Assembly: GCA_003857395.1 (NCBI GenBank)
Contig: RPRC01000260.1
Coordinates: 1-7,935 of the forward strand
Length of the DNA stretch: 7,935 nucleotides
Direction of reading: 5' to 3'
From: Geobacter sp.
GTDB taxonomy: Bacteria; Desulfobacterota; Desulfuromonadia; Geobacterales; Geobacteraceae
Positions within the stretch are counted from its first letter, which is position 1; every line of letters starts with the position of its first letter. This document shows, one piece after another, positions 1 through 7,833 of the stretch. The notes under the pieces are model-generated. The model was not told the origin of the DNA. It saw only the letters and a program-made list of their open reading frames with translations, and did not search any database. The translations under genes and the position numbers were made by a program.

Positions 1-497
1 AGGGACGGTTCGTTCTCTACGATATAGCCGGAAAGATGCTGGATGTAGCCCGGGAGCGTTTCCGGGATGCCCCGGACCGGTTCCGCTATGTGACGGCAGA
101 CTATCGTTCCCTAGTCGATGCCGGGTCTTTCGACCTGGTTATCTCAAGCCTCTCCATCCATCACCTGGATGATCGGGAAAAACAGGATCTTTTCCGGCAG
201 GTATTTGAAGTCCTCCGGAAACCGGGTGTCTTCATCAACATTGACCTGATAAAGGGACCGACCCCCTATCTGGAGGAATTCTACTGCAGCGACTGGTATG
301 AAAAGATGCGCCGGGCAGGCGCACCCGATGAGGAGATCCAGGCCGGCATCAAACGACGGCTCACCTATGACCGGGATGCGCTGATGGAAGACCAACTCCA
401 TTGGCTGCGGGGAGCCGGCTTCAGTGATGCCGACTGTGTCTACCGCAATTACAAGATGGGCCTGTTTCTAGGGATAAAGCGGGACACGACCTTGTAA
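1..497 (+). CDS. Class I SAM-dependent methyltransferase, 3' part (5' end outside window)
   Basis: The frame is open from the left edge (first full codon at base 3) to a TAA at 495-497, giving 164 visible residues. The first ATG, at 36, is internal: the codons before it encode VLYDIAGK, which runs into MLDVA, the usual strand-beta2 acidic residue (D7 of the visible part) followed by a 'ML..A' helix of Rossmann-fold methyltransferases. Next comes the post-motif II signature FDLVISSLSIHHLDD (about residues 43-57) and then LRKPGVFINID (about 71-81), the post-III strand. The glycine-rich motif I that binds S-adenosylmethionine must lie upstream, so roughly 60-70 residues are missing. The protein is probably cytoplasmic. 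The C-terminal half (LTYDRDALMEDQLHWLRGAG, then GLFLGIK) fits the Methyltransf_25/12 type, but nothing visible identifies the substrate. The stop codon coincides with the first bases of a palindromic repeat. Confidence 0.85.
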   Translation, partial: GRFVLYDIAGKMLDVARERFRDAPDRFRYVTADYRSLVDAGSFDLVISSLSIHHLDDREKQDLFRQVFEVLRKPGVFINIDLIKGPTPYLEEFYCSDWYEKMRRAGAPDEEIQAGIKRRLTYDRDALMEDQLHWLRGAGFSDADCVYRNYKMGLFLGIKRDTTL

Positions 498-623
498 TAC
501 CAATTCCAGATCAAGGATGATCTCAAGGCGGCGAGGATTGAGTCTGCGAGGCGTACTGAAGAGTACGTTGAGCAGCCGAAGACGAGCCAACGCAGAGAGG
601 ACCTTGATATGGAATTGGAATAA
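495..623. repeat. 129-bp imperfect palindromic (REP/MITE-like) element
   Basis: The left end TAATACCAATTCCA (495-508) and the right end TGGAATTGGAATAA (610-623) are inverted copies with 12 of 14 positions matching. After one mismatch the symmetry continues as ATCAAGG (510-516) and CCTTGAT (602-608). The dyad axis is marked by a perfect 6-bp hairpin, CGTACT (552-557) / AGTACG (562-567), with a GAAG tetraloop at 558-561. The arms between are only partly paired (for example CGTC 544-547 with its partner GCAG 572-575, with G-T pairs around). Both outer edges carry TAA in direct orientation (495-497 and 621-623), which could be part of the inverted repeat or a 3-bp target duplication. It encodes no credible protein. 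The symmetry is seen directly; that it is a dispersed element is inferred from its form and from a resemblance to palindromes I associate with Geobacter-type genomes. Confidence 0.75.
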
Positions 624-675
624 CGCCGAAAAACAGCCTGATGTACCCACGCATCACATGACGGGAGAAATCACC

Positions 676-1698
676 ATGCAACTATGGCATTTCATCATTA
701 TTCTCAGCTCAGGTATAGCCCTCGGTATCGTCCTCCATCCGCTGGCACGGATGATCGAATCGGAGGGGCTCAACCATTTCCTCGACTCCCTTGGCCGGAT
801 CGTCACCGCACCCTTTTCATTCCTGAGCAGAACTTTCGGCCGCAAACTCGCCTCCCGAAGAGTGCTGAAAGAGACCAGGGAAGCGACGACCCGGCAGGTC
901 GACCCGCGGGAACAGCAGATCAGTGACACTGCACAGACCATCCGGGGGCTGCTGCTCAACCTTGCCAGCGTCATCCAGCGGACCGACCAGGCAGCGAGCG
1001 ATTCTTCCCAGACCCTGGGCGACGTCAGGAACACCATCGACCACATGACCATCCCCAATGACCTCAGGGAAGTTCACTCTCAACTGTTGGCGGAAATTGA
1101 TCGGGTAATCTCCAGCAACAGCACCCTCAAGCAGGAACTTTTTCACTCCCGGGAAATTCTTGCAAACCAACGGCAGCAGATTGATACCCTAAAGACCGAA
1201 GTGCGCATTGACGGCATGACCCAGCTTGCAAACCGGGCCTGCTTCGACGAGAAGCTTCTGGAAATGGTTCGTATCTGGGAACGCTACGGAGACCCCTTTT
1301 CACTCATGATTATCGATGTGGACAATTTCAAAGACATCAATGACACCCATGGCCACCCGGGCGGCGACCGGGTACTCAAAGGGGTCGCCTTCAAAATCAA
1401 ATCGACCCTCCGCGCAACCGACTTTGTCGCCCGTTTCGGTGGAGACGAGTTCGCGGCAATTCTCATGAAGGCAAAAGGACCCGTTGCCGGCGATGCGGCC
1501 CAAAAGGTCTGCCGCCAGGTTCGGGAAAGCAGGTTTTTTCTCGACGGCGAAGAAGTCCGAACCAGTCTTTCCATCGGCGTGGCCGAGATTGCTGTCGGCG
1601 AGAGTGCCGAACAACTGCTGAAACGAGCAGACAAGGCCCTTTACCGGGTCAAGGAAGCAGGCCGCAATAACGTCATGGTGGCGGAAGCGCCGCAGTAG
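676..1698 (+). CDS. Membrane-anchored diguanylate cyclase (GGDEF domain)
   Basis: This 340-residue enzyme is predicted to condense two GTP into cyclic di-GMP. Residues 3-20 (LWHFIIILSSGIALGIVL) form one membrane segment. Residues about 55-175 are helical and probably coiled coil, a likely signalling or dimerisation region of unknown input. The catalytic GGDEF domain spans about 178-338: DGMTQLANR at 179-187, metal-binding D214 (in IDVDNFK), the GGDEF signature at 255-259, and SLSIGVA at 297-303. An RxxD inhibitory site (R246-D249) sits five residues before GGDEF, so product feedback inhibition is expected. The start at 676 is chosen because GGGAG lies 8 bases before it and the membrane segment follows directly. 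The frame stays open back to 517, but that extension (Arg/Ser-rich) is translated palindromic repeat and has no clear ribosome-binding site. ATG 658 is a less likely alternative. Confidence 0.9.
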   Translation: MQLWHFIIILSSGIALGIVLHPLARMIESEGLNHFLDSLGRIVTAPFSFLSRTFGRKLASRRVLKETREATTRQVDPREQQISDTAQTIRGLLLNLASVIQRTDQAASDSSQTLGDVRNTIDHMTIPNDLREVHSQLLAEIDRVISSNSTLKQELFHSREILANQRQQIDTLKTEVRIDGMTQLANRACFDEKLLEMVRIWERYGDPFSLMIIDVDNFKDINDTHGHPGGDRVLKGVAFKIKSTLRATDFVARFGGDEFAAILMKAKGPVAGDAAQKVCRQVRESRFFLDGEEVRTSLSIGVAEIAVGESAEQLLKRADKALYRVKEAGRNNVMVAEAPQ

Positions 1699-1764
1699 GC
1701 AGAGAACAGTTCGGCACCGGCAAACCGCCGTAGCGAAAAACGGCAGGAGCCCCCTGAGACTCCC

Positions 1765-2259
1765 ATGAACCCTGGACAGGATACCAAATTTATGGAACTG
1801 CGGCCCGAGAGTGCCGCTGAGGCGGCAACCCTGATCAGCGAGGCCATGAACACCGATGAGGGGGCATGGGCCAGGGTGACCATCGGACGGCATTTCGAGC
1901 TGCAGGCTAAAGGCCTTGAAGATGGTCGACACTACTTCGCACTGCTGGTGGACGGAGTACTGGCTGGGATTTCCGGACTGCATCACTACGAGTGGGGGCC
2001 GGACGAAAACGTCTGGCTCGGCTGGTTTGCCGTTTCCCCAAAGCTACAGGGTTGCGGTTTCGGGGTCCGACTGATGGCGGAAACGGAGCGGGCGGCGAGG
2101 GCTCTCGGCTATCGAAAGCTGTTTATCGAGACGTATAATTCCGTCACGTTTTTTCGGGCCATGGAATTTTATAAAAAGGCCGGTTTCAACAGAGCCGGAA
2201 TGATCGCGAATTATCTTCCCGACAGCTCTCCCATGGTAGTGTTCCTGAAAGAACTGTAA
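1765..2259 (+). CDS. GNAT-family N-acetyltransferase
   Basis: The 164-residue protein has the usual single-domain GNAT length. It should transfer an acetyl group from acetyl-CoA to an amine; the substrate cannot be read from the sequence. The N-terminal MELRPESAAEAATLI is a typical GNAT strand beta1/helix alpha1 opening. Motif A is WFAVSPKLQGCGFG (about 87-100), with the Q-x-x-G-x-G pyrophosphate loop QGCGFG at 95-100. Motif B ends in FYKKAGF (135-141), the common GNAT Y-x-K-x-GF ending. The start is uncertain. ATG 1765 has AGGAG 16 bases upstream, which is too far, while ATG 1792 (MELRP...) has AGGA at 1778-1781 with 10-base spacing and would give 155 residues. The gene starts 66 bases after the diguanylate cyclase stop on the same strand with no T-tract terminator between, so cotranscription is possible. 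It converges on the next gene with a 31-base gap. Confidence 0.88.
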   Translation: MNPGQDTKFMELRPESAAEAATLISEAMNTDEGAWARVTIGRHFELQAKGLEDGRHYFALLVDGVLAGISGLHHYEWGPDENVWLGWFAVSPKLQGCGFGVRLMAETERAARALGYRKLFIETYNSVTFFRAMEFYKKAGFNRAGMIANYLPDSSPMVVFLKEL

Positions 2260-2270
2260 CTAGACATCAG

Positions 2271-2284
2271 TTTCCGTCCGGAAA
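2271..2284. terminator. Weak hairpin in the convergent gap
   Basis: TTTCC (2271-2275) and GGAAA (2280-2284) can pair around a GTCC loop, in the 31 bases between two convergent stop codons. A short T-containing stretch (AGTTGTT) follows on the + strand, but there is no real T-tract on either side. The position suits a shared terminator; the five-base stem makes this a low-confidence call. Confidence 0.22.
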
Positions 2285-2290
2285 AGTTGT

Positions 2291-2812
2291 TCAGCTGAGA
2301 CAATTTCCCTTCACTGACAGCCCGACACGTCTCGTGAGCTTCAACTGATGGAACCAGTGCTGCGTAGCCTGCTCAAGACATTGCCCGACGATCTCCTCAT
2401 CAACAGGCAATCCAATAGCTTTCAGTTGCGCGGTGATTTCCTTCAACCGCATTGTCTCCCTATGCAAACCCATGACATCCGGTTCATATCTGTTACATAG
2501 AAACGCTGTCCATGGTTCTATATTCACCGACTGCTCAACAGAAAACCGGTTCGCTCTACGTTCGTTGCAGTATTCGTAGTTTTCACAGTTCCCGCACGAA
2601 CTCGTAGCAAAAACGAATCCCAGCCGCTGATAGACAAGTTGCACCTCTACCTGCCTCGCCAACCCTTCAAGTTCCTCATCTGAAAGCCCTTCAAGCAGTC
2701 GTTTCCTTCGCTCCCAAGCCTTGTCGGGAGATCCGCATGGTGTGGATAAACCCTTGAGGTATGCCTGACAGAATTGGTGCAAGTCAAAAGTTTCGAGAAT
2801 TGAGGTATCCAT
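2291..2812 (-). CDS. Hypothetical protein with a four-cysteine cluster
   Basis: I do not recognise this 173-residue protein. It is likely a real gene: on the - strand an AGAGGA sequence stands 6 bases before the ATG at 2812, and the frame is unbroken to TGA at 2291-2293. It is soluble, with no signal peptide or membrane segment. A charged, helical N-terminal half (about 30-60) is followed by C73-x2-C76-x5-C82 (CGNCENYEYC), and a fourth cysteine, C106 (FLCNRYEPD), lies 24 residues on; the rest is helical (about 115-160). The C-x2-C-x5-C plus distal C spacing could bind zinc or an iron-sulfur cluster; this is inference only. The DNA is less GC-rich than its neighbours (25 of 60 bases at 2461-2520, against 40 of 60 at 4381-4440 in glnE), which suggests foreign origin. 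The gene stands alone, with a long AT-rich region behind its start. Confidence 0.75.
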   Translation of the reverse strand: MDTSILETFDLHQFCQAYLKGLSTPCGSPDKAWERRKRLLEGLSDEELEGLARQVEVQLVYQRLGFVFATSSCGNCENYEYCNERRANRFSVEQSVNIEPWTAFLCNRYEPDVMGLHRETMRLKEITAQLKAIGLPVDEEIVGQCLEQATQHWFHQLKLTRRVGLSVKGNCLS

Positions 2813-3234
2813 AGGTAGTCCTCTCCGTTGCGTGATACGGTTCGATTCAATTCTAATGAGCAGAAACCAGAACTAACGCTGACAAAAGGAGTGCAATTAC
2901 GAAATAATCAACCAAATGTATTTAATACCCAGGTACGATCCCCCAGCATAGTAGTGCAGTTATTTCATTAAATAGTACACCTTATACAAAATAAGTTTTT
3001 CAAGCCTAATAATAAACCATAACTGGTATGGTGCAACATTTTTAATCATTTTTCCAACAAACCGGGCCGTCTTGGCGGATACTGCTTTGATGCGCCCTCC
3101 TTCGGGACTCGCAATACTTTTCCCTTGAGGCCGTCACTCTAAGGAGGCCGCCTACATCATCTTTGGTATCGGCATCCTCTGTCACTTGCCACAACCTGAT
3201 CAGGGATGAGATGTAAACCACGCGCGAAAGGTTA
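2813..3234. other. AT-rich intergenic region without a recognisable gene
   Basis: No open frame here has a credible start and ribosome-binding site. The stretch 2860-3050 is strongly AT-rich (18 G/C in 60 bases at 2941-3000) and probably holds the promoter of the - strand cysteine-cluster gene. A TAGAAT (-10-like) sequence exists on that strand near 2850, but I could not pair it with a convincing -35 box. From about 3060 the composition returns to GC-rich. The 74-codon - strand frame at 3042-3266 has no family resemblance that I can see and is not called. Confidence 0.5.
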
Positions 3235-3462
3235 TTGGGCCAGTACAGAAATACCCATGAAACCACCGTCGCCAGCGCCGCTATTTCAGACCCGGATTAC
3301 CAGTCAAAGGCCCACGAGATCATGGCAGAGACCATGAAGGCCATCCAACTGCTTCAGCAGGAAGGCACTGGCATCCGAAAACCTGACAGCAAACAGCTGA
3401 CCCTCGCGTTCCAGACCGGCTTCTCACGAAAGTGCGTGCCCGTCAAATTCATCATAAATTGA
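3235..3462 (+). pseudogene. Possible gene remnant (75-codon frame with TTG start)
   Basis: The frame begins at TTG 3235, with no good ribosome-binding site, and is preceded in frame by TAA at 3214-3216; it ends at TGA 3460-3462. The middle (SDPDYQSKAHEIMAETMKAI, then QLLQQEG) reads like an ordinary soluble amphipathic helix, and its codons favour G or C in third position, as in the resident genes and unlike the AT-rich DNA before it. An internal ATG at 3322 would leave 46 residues. The end runs directly into the terminator at 3464-3489. I do not recognise a family. It may be the 3' scrap of a gene whose 5' part was lost when the AT-rich segment arrived, a small real gene, or chance. Confidence 0.25.
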
Positions 3463-3463
3463 A

Positions 3464-3489
3464 AAAGCCCCGGAAGTGCCCAGGGCTTT
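3464..3489 (-). terminator. Rho-independent terminator of the mtnA-glnE operon
   Basis: AAAGCCC (3464-3470) pairs with GGGCTTT (3483-3489); two further G-C pairs (3472-3473 with 3479-3480) can close the loop. Read on the - strand, the stem ends in GGGGCTTTTTC and continues T-rich, 12 bases beyond the glnE stop codon, as expected for an intrinsic terminator. On the + strand the hairpin is followed only by CATT, so it works mainly leftward but could also stop a transcript from 3235-3462. Confidence 0.75.
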
Positions 3490-3500
3490 CATTCAGTCAA

Positions 3501-6500
3501 TCAACCGCCCTCTTCCCCGAGAATACGGTCATACACCTGCCGCACACCGGCAGTGATCCGCTCGTAGTCAGCCATAAGCACCTCGCCCGGATTCCGGAGT
3601 TTCTCCTCATAGCCCAGTCGTCGGGCCAACCTGTTCAGGTAGCTTTTCGAGCCGCCCAAGGCATTCATGGAGTAGTCGTTGATAATCCGCAGCCGGTTTT
3701 CCAGATGGCGAAGGAAGGTGTAGCCTTCGTGAAGGGTGAGGAAGTCTTCTTCTGAGAGGAGAGCAGCGGTCCGAATTGCCTTCAGGGCCTCCAGCGTCGC
3801 AACACTCCTGATATCCGGATAATCCCGTCCGTACTTCAGCTGCAGGAACTGCACGAGAAACTCCACATCCACCATGCCGCCTCGACCGGTCTTGATGTTG
3901 TAGCTCCCGGACGTCTCCCGCGCCAGTTCGTGCTCCATGCGCATCCGGAGCCGATGAATTTCCCGCCGCACATCCTCATCCGCTCCGACTCCATACACAG
4001 TCTCACCGATGATTTTCTCGATACTCTCCCTGAGAGGCCCTTCGCCATACACCACCCGTGCCTTGGTCAGTGCCTGCCGCTCCCAGACCTGTGATTCCTC
4101 GCGATGGTAGGCCTCAAATGACTCCAGCGACGTGACCAGCGGACCGGCATTCCCCGAAGGGCGAAGACGCGTGTCGATTTTATAGGCATACCCTTCCGTG
4201 GTGGGTATGGAAAGGATCGAGATGATTTTCTGTCCGAGTTTGGCGAAATACTCGCGATTGGAGATGCGGCGCGCGCCGTTTGTTATCCCCTGGTGGTCAT
4301 AGACATAGATAACGTCCAGGTCGGAATGATAGTTGAGCTCCCGACCACCCAACTTGCCCATGCCGATTACAACGAACCGTGCCTCCCGCTCCCCGCCATC
4401 CGCGTCGAGACAGGTAGGAACACCGAACCGGGAAAGATCCCGCAGGGCAAGGTCGATAGCCGAGAAAAGACATGCCTCGGCAAGGTTCGTAAGCTGCCCG
4501 GCGATCTGCGATTGATCCAGTTGGCGGTAAATATCATGCATGCCGATGCGAAGGAACTCCTCATGACGGAACCTGCGCAGTATGTCGAGGTTGCCTTCAA
4601 AATCGTCCGAATGAGACAGGAGGGATGTCAATTCCGTTTTCAACTCTTCAAGATCTTTTCGGATCGGAAAGGAGCGGGAAATCATGGCATCAAGGAGTTC
4701 CGGTGCCTGAATAAAGATCTTCGACAGGAACTCCGACATGCCGAACAGGGGGATCAGCAGCTTGGCAATCTCCCGGTTTTCGGCCAGCAGCGCATAGAAA
4801 CTGGTCCGGGCACCCACTGCCCGGAGAAATTTTTCCAGGTTGGCTAGCGCCAGATCCGGATCGGGCGATGCGATAATCTCCAGAAAAAGATACGGCGCAA
4901 TCTCTTCCCGCAGCCTCCGGTTGCGAGGGGTAAGCTTGGAGCGTGGCGGGCCATCCCGGAGCAGCAGCAAATTCTGGTAGGCAGTGTCGACCTCTTCAAA
5001 TCCACGCTCCTCCAACATATCCTTAACCAGATCGGCATCGGCATTCGGATCAAAGACAAAACAGATTTCCGGGGCGACCTCCTCCTTCCGCTTGTCGCGG
5101 GAGAGAAACAAGTCCCCGTAAATGGCGGAAACCCGCTGCCGGTGACTTTCCAGGGCCTCCCGGAAAGCATCCAGACCGCCATCGTCAAGATAACCGCAGC
5201 GGCGGGCCAGAAGAGACATCGCCTCATCTTCGGCTGGAAGGCTGTGCGTCTGCCGCTCATTCACCACTTGAATACGGTGCTCCACGATCCGGAGAAAACA
5301 GTAGGCCTCGCTCAAGGCTGTGCAGTCCTGCTCGGTAATGATGTGGGAATTCTGCAGATCGGTTAAGGCGTGCAGCGAATTCCGCTGGCGCAGAGCGGGG
5401 TTCTTTCCGGCAAAAACCAGTTGCAGCGCCTGGATAAAAAACTCGATCTCCCGTATCCCGCCCCGGCCCAGCTTGATATTATCCTCGCCTCCCCGATCCC
5501 GAACCAGAGAAGTATCGATCTTCTTCTTCATGGACATCATGTCTTCCACCAGGGTGTAGTCCAGGTACTTCCGATACACAAACGGCTCGATCATCCGCAG
5601 GAACTCTTCGCCAAGATCCACGGAACCGGCAACAGGCCAAGCCTTCAGCATGGCCGACCTTTCCCACGATTGGCCCCATGATTCGTAATAAATCTCTGCC
5701 GACCGCAGAGACAGGGCCAGATCGCCACCCTTTCCCTCCGGCCGCAAGCCCATGTCGACCCGGAAGACGAAACCGTCTTCGGTCACCTGAGAGACAACCT
5801 TGCTGATCATCTCGGCAAGCTTGACGAAAAAGACATGGAGGGAAACTCGACCCTTTACCGAACCGTCAGGCTGCAGCACGCCGGCCGTTTCCCCGTTGTC
5901 GGATGAGTAAAAGTAGATCAGGTCAATGTCCGAGGAGAAATTCAGCTCCCGGCCACCCAGTTTGCCCATGCCAAGGACTACCAGGTCGGCCTCTTCTTCC
6001 CCTCCCGTGGTCCGCATCAGCGGAGCGCCATGGTCACGGACCTGCAAACGCCGGCAGGCCTCATAGGCAATCTGCAGCGAAGCGGATGCCAGATCGGCCA
6101 ACTCCCCCATAACCTCTTCGAGTGGTGCAAGACCATTCAGGTCCCGTGCGGCAATCCGCAACACCTCGGCATACTTGAAGTGGCGAAAAACAGGAAAGAG
6201 CTCCTTGTACTCAGCCGTTTCTGCAACCAGGGCTCGAAGCTGCGCCACGGTTTCGTGAAAAGTCTTTGCCGTGTCGATGGCACCAAGAACGAAGAGCTCA
6301 TGCAGGCAGGTGGGACAGCGGAAGAAGATGGAGGTGAGGAACGGTGAAGAACCGCAGAGAACCAGGAGCTGGGAACGACGTAGTGGGTTCGCGCACACGA
6401 ACAGCAGATCGTCCCGGCCAACCACACCAGAGATCCGCTCCAAGCCGTTGAGGGCCTGGTCAGGCGAGGGGGTGTCAAGGGCTGCGATTGCGATCTCCGC

Positions 6501-6674
6501 CAAGAGATCGGGTTCAAGAAATGCGGCCAGGAGCCGCAGGTTGGCAACGCAACGGGCCGGGGCCGAAAACCCCTGAGAGGCAAGGAGTGTTTCAAGGCGC
6601 CCGTTGCTTTCTTCCGACTCGCCGTGAGCCAGACAGTCACGGAATTCACCCACCAGCCCGGAGCAGTCGGTCAT
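3501..6674 (-). CDS. glnE: Bifunctional glutamine synthetase adenylyltransferase / adenylyl-removing enzyme
   Basis: GlnE attaches AMP to a tyrosine of glutamine synthetase when nitrogen is plentiful and removes it by phosphorolysis when nitrogen is scarce, under control of PII protein and glutamine; it acts in the cytoplasm. The 1057 residues contain two nucleotidyltransferase halves. In the N-terminal adenylyl-removing half, [20 protein letters not shown] (235-254) carries D249 and D251, the third aspartate is D307, and [12 protein letters not shown] follows at 401-412. In the C-terminal adenylylating half, [20 protein letters not shown] (771-790) carries D785 and D787, with D834 and [12 protein letters not shown] at 928-939. 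All expected catalytic aspartates are present, so both activities should work. It is longer than the E. coli enzyme (946 residues), mostly because about 75 more residues precede the first active site. The ATG overlaps the mtnA stop as ATGA, with GGTGGGG just upstream at short spacing, so translation is probably coupled to mtnA. Confidence 0.96.
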   Translation of the reverse strand: MTDCSGLVGEFRDCLAHGESEESNGRLETLLASQGFSAPARCVANLRLLAAFLEPDLLAEIAIAALDTPSPDQALNGLERISGVVGRDDLLFVCANPLRRSQLLVLCGSSPFLTSIFFRCPTCLHELFVLGAIDTAKTFHETVAQLRALVAETAEYKELFPVFRHFKYAEVLRIAARDLNGLAPLEEVMGELADLASASLQIAYEACRRLQVRDHGAPLMRTTGGEEEADLVVLGMGKLGGRELNFSSDIDLIYFYSSDNGETAGVLQPDGSVKGRVSLHVFFVKLAEMISKVVSQVTEDGFVFRVDMGLRPEGKGGDLALSLRSAEIYYESWGQSWERSAMLKAWPVAGSVDLGEEFLRMIEPFVYRKYLDYTLVEDMMSMKKKIDTSLVRDRGGEDNIKLGRGGIREIEFFIQALQLVFAGKNPALRQRNSLHALTDLQNSHIITEQDCTALSEAYCFLRIVEHRIQVVNERQTHSLPAEDEAMSLLARRCGYLDDGGLDAFREALESHRQRVSAIYGDLFLSRDKRKEEVAPEICFVFDPNADADLVKDMLEERGFEEVDTAYQNLLLLRDGPPRSKLTPRNRRLREEIAPYLFLEIIASPDPDLALANLEKFLRAVGARTSFYALLAENREIAKLLIPLFGMSEFLSKIFIQAPELLDAMISRSFPIRKDLEELKTELTSLLSHSDDFEGNLDILRRFRHEEFLRIGMHDIYRQLDQSQIAGQLTNLAEACLFSAIDLALRDLSRFGVPTCLDADGGEREARFVVIGMGKLGGRELNYHSDLDVIYVYDHQGITNGARRISNREYFAKLGQKIISILSIPTTEGYAYKIDTRLRPSGNAGPLVTSLESFEAYHREESQVWERQALTKARVVYGEGPLRESIEKIIGETVYGVGADEDVRREIHRLRMRMEHELARETSGSYNIKTGRGGMVDVEFLVQFLQLKYGRDYPDIRSVATLEALKAIRTAALLSEEDFLTLHEGYTFLRHLENRLRIINDYSMNALGGSKSYLNRLARRLGYEEKLRNPGEVLMADYERITAGVRQVYDRILGEEGG

Positions 6675-7711
6675 TTCCCCACCATTTCCCGGATGCGACG
6701 CCGAAAATCTCCCGACAGCACACCCTTCTCGGTGATAATGCCGGTAATGTAACGGGCCGGGGTCACATCGAAGGCCGGGTTGCAGACCTTTACCCCGATC
6801 GGCGCCACGGAAAAACCGGCCAGGTGGGTCACCTCGCGGGAGTGTCGTTCCTCGATCGGAATAGCGTCACCGGACTCGAGGGAGAGGTCGAAGGTCGACA
6901 GGGGTGCGGCCACGTAGAAAGGAATCTTGTTTTCCTTTGCCAGCACCGCCACGGAATAGGTCCCGATCTTGTTGGCCGTATCGCCGTTAGCGGCAATGCG
7001 GTCGGCCCCCACCACACAGCAGCTGATTTCACCCTTTTTCATGAAATAGCCAGCCATGGAGTCGGTGATCAGGGTGACCGGTATGTTGTCCTTCATCAGT
7101 TCCCAGACGGTCAGCCGCGCCCCTTGGAGCCAGGGACGGGTCTCGTCGGCAACGACCCGGATGTTCTTGCCCTGTTCATGGGCAGCCCGAATAACGCCGA
7201 GGGCGGTACCGTAGCCGGCCGTTGCCAGGCCGCCGGCATTGCAGTGGGTAAGAACCGTACTCCCTTCCCGGATAACGGCGGCACCGTTGGCGCCAATGGC
7301 GCGGCAAATACGCAGATCCTCCACCTCGACGGCAATGGCCTCCAGCCGGAGGATTTCCCTGATGCCGTTCAGATCCCGTTCGCGATTGGCCTCAGCCACC
7401 CGCTTCATCCGCTCGATCGCCCAGAACAGATTCACTGCCGTGGGGCGGGTAGCGGCCATAACGTCGCAAATATTGGAGAGTTGCTGAAAAAACGACTCAT
7501 GGGTGTCGGCAATTATCTCCCGCGCACCCAGCGCAATCCCCATGGCAGCAGCCACACCGATAGCCGGTGCACCACGGATCACCATGCCGCGAATCGCCTC
7601 GGCAACGCTCTTGAAATCGCTGTACTCGTTGTAAACTTCCTCGCCGGGAAGCTTGGTCTGGTCCAGCATTACGACCTTGTTGTCACGCCATTCTATGGTT
7701 CGAAAAGACAC
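6671..7711 (-). CDS. mtnA: S-methyl-5-thioribose-1-phosphate isomerase
   Basis: MtnA converts the aldose methylthioribose-1-phosphate to the ketose methylthioribulose-1-phosphate in salvage of methylthioadenosine; related enzymes also accept 5-deoxyribose-1-phosphate from 5'-deoxyadenosine. The family belongs to the eIF2B-alpha/beta/delta-like isomerases, and 346 residues is the usual length. Signatures in order: RGAPAIG (46-52), [18 protein letters not shown] (155-172) with catalytic Cys157, [16 protein letters not shown] (186-201), [17 protein letters not shown] (235-251) with catalytic Asp237, and [11 protein letters not shown] (265-275). Both catalytic residues are present. The start is a GTG at 7709-7711 with GGAG eight bases upstream (7720-7723 on the + strand). 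It is the first gene of the operon, and its TGA overlaps the glnE ATG. No other methionine-salvage gene is in the window, so which pathway it serves here is open. Confidence 0.95.
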   Translation of the reverse strand: MSFRTIEWRDNKVVMLDQTKLPGEEVYNEYSDFKSVAEAIRGMVIRGAPAIGVAAAMGIALGAREIIADTHESFFQQLSNICDVMAATRPTAVNLFWAIERMKRVAEANRERDLNGIREILRLEAIAVEVEDLRICRAIGANGAAVIREGSTVLTHCNAGGLATAGYGTALGVIRAAHEQGKNIRVVADETRPWLQGARLTVWELMKDNIPVTLITDSMAGYFMKKGEISCCVVGADRIAANGDTANKIGTYSVAVLAKENKIPFYVAAPLSTFDLSLESGDAIPIEERHSREVTHLAGFSVAPIGVKVCNPAFDVTPARYITGIITEKGVLSGDFRRRIREMVGK

Positions 7712-7769
7712 GGTACCTGCTCCATTTTGCTACGTTGAATTTTGAATAGGGCTGAAATTTCGTTCTGCA

Positions 7770-7798
7770 ATCGTATCATAAGGAAGAGGACATTTCAA
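7770..7798 (-). promoter_or_regulatory. Candidate sigma-70 promoter of mtnA-glnE
   Basis: Reading the - strand, TTGAAA (7798-7793, five of six consensus bases) is followed after exactly 17 bases by TACGAT (7775-7770, four of six). Transcription would start near 7762 and leave about 50 untranslated bases before the GTG of mtnA. The spacing is ideal but the -10 box is moderate, and no operator or riboswitch is evident in the leader. Confidence 0.45.
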
Positions 7799-7833
7799 TT
7801 TGCGTCTCGGCCCCGAGTTGACTCAAATTAAAT

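Noticed and set aside
1727..1744. Hairpin GCCGT/ACGGC between the GGDEF and GNAT genes as a terminator
   Set aside because: The stem is only five bases with an eight-base loop and no T-tract follows, so it is not evidence of termination.
1300..1986. 228-codon - strand frame across the end of the GGDEF gene and the start of the GNAT gene
   Set aside because: It is antisense to two genes with clear catalytic motifs and shows no recognisable domain.
2813..3234. c-di-GMP (GEMM) riboswitch or other structured RNA, given the nearby cyclase
   Set aside because: I saw no GEMM-type conserved core or paired arms in the region; only AT-rich sequence is visible.
3042..3266. 74-codon - strand frame in the intergenic region
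   Set aside because: It has no convincing ribosome-binding site, atypical composition, no identifiable domain, and it crosses the boundary between AT-rich and GC-rich DNA.
6488..7738. 416-codon + strand frame antisense to mtnA and the start of glnE
   Set aside because: It lies opposite two unmistakable genes, has low-complexity His/Gly/Pro/Arg-rich content, no ribosome-binding site and no family resemblance; it is a shadow frame of GC-rich coding DNA.
7806..7817. Small palindrome CTCGG-CC-CCGAG upstream of the mtnA promoter as an operator
   Set aside because: It is short, has a two-base spacer, lies just upstream of the -35 box, and matches no operator that I know; it could equally be chance in GC-rich DNA.
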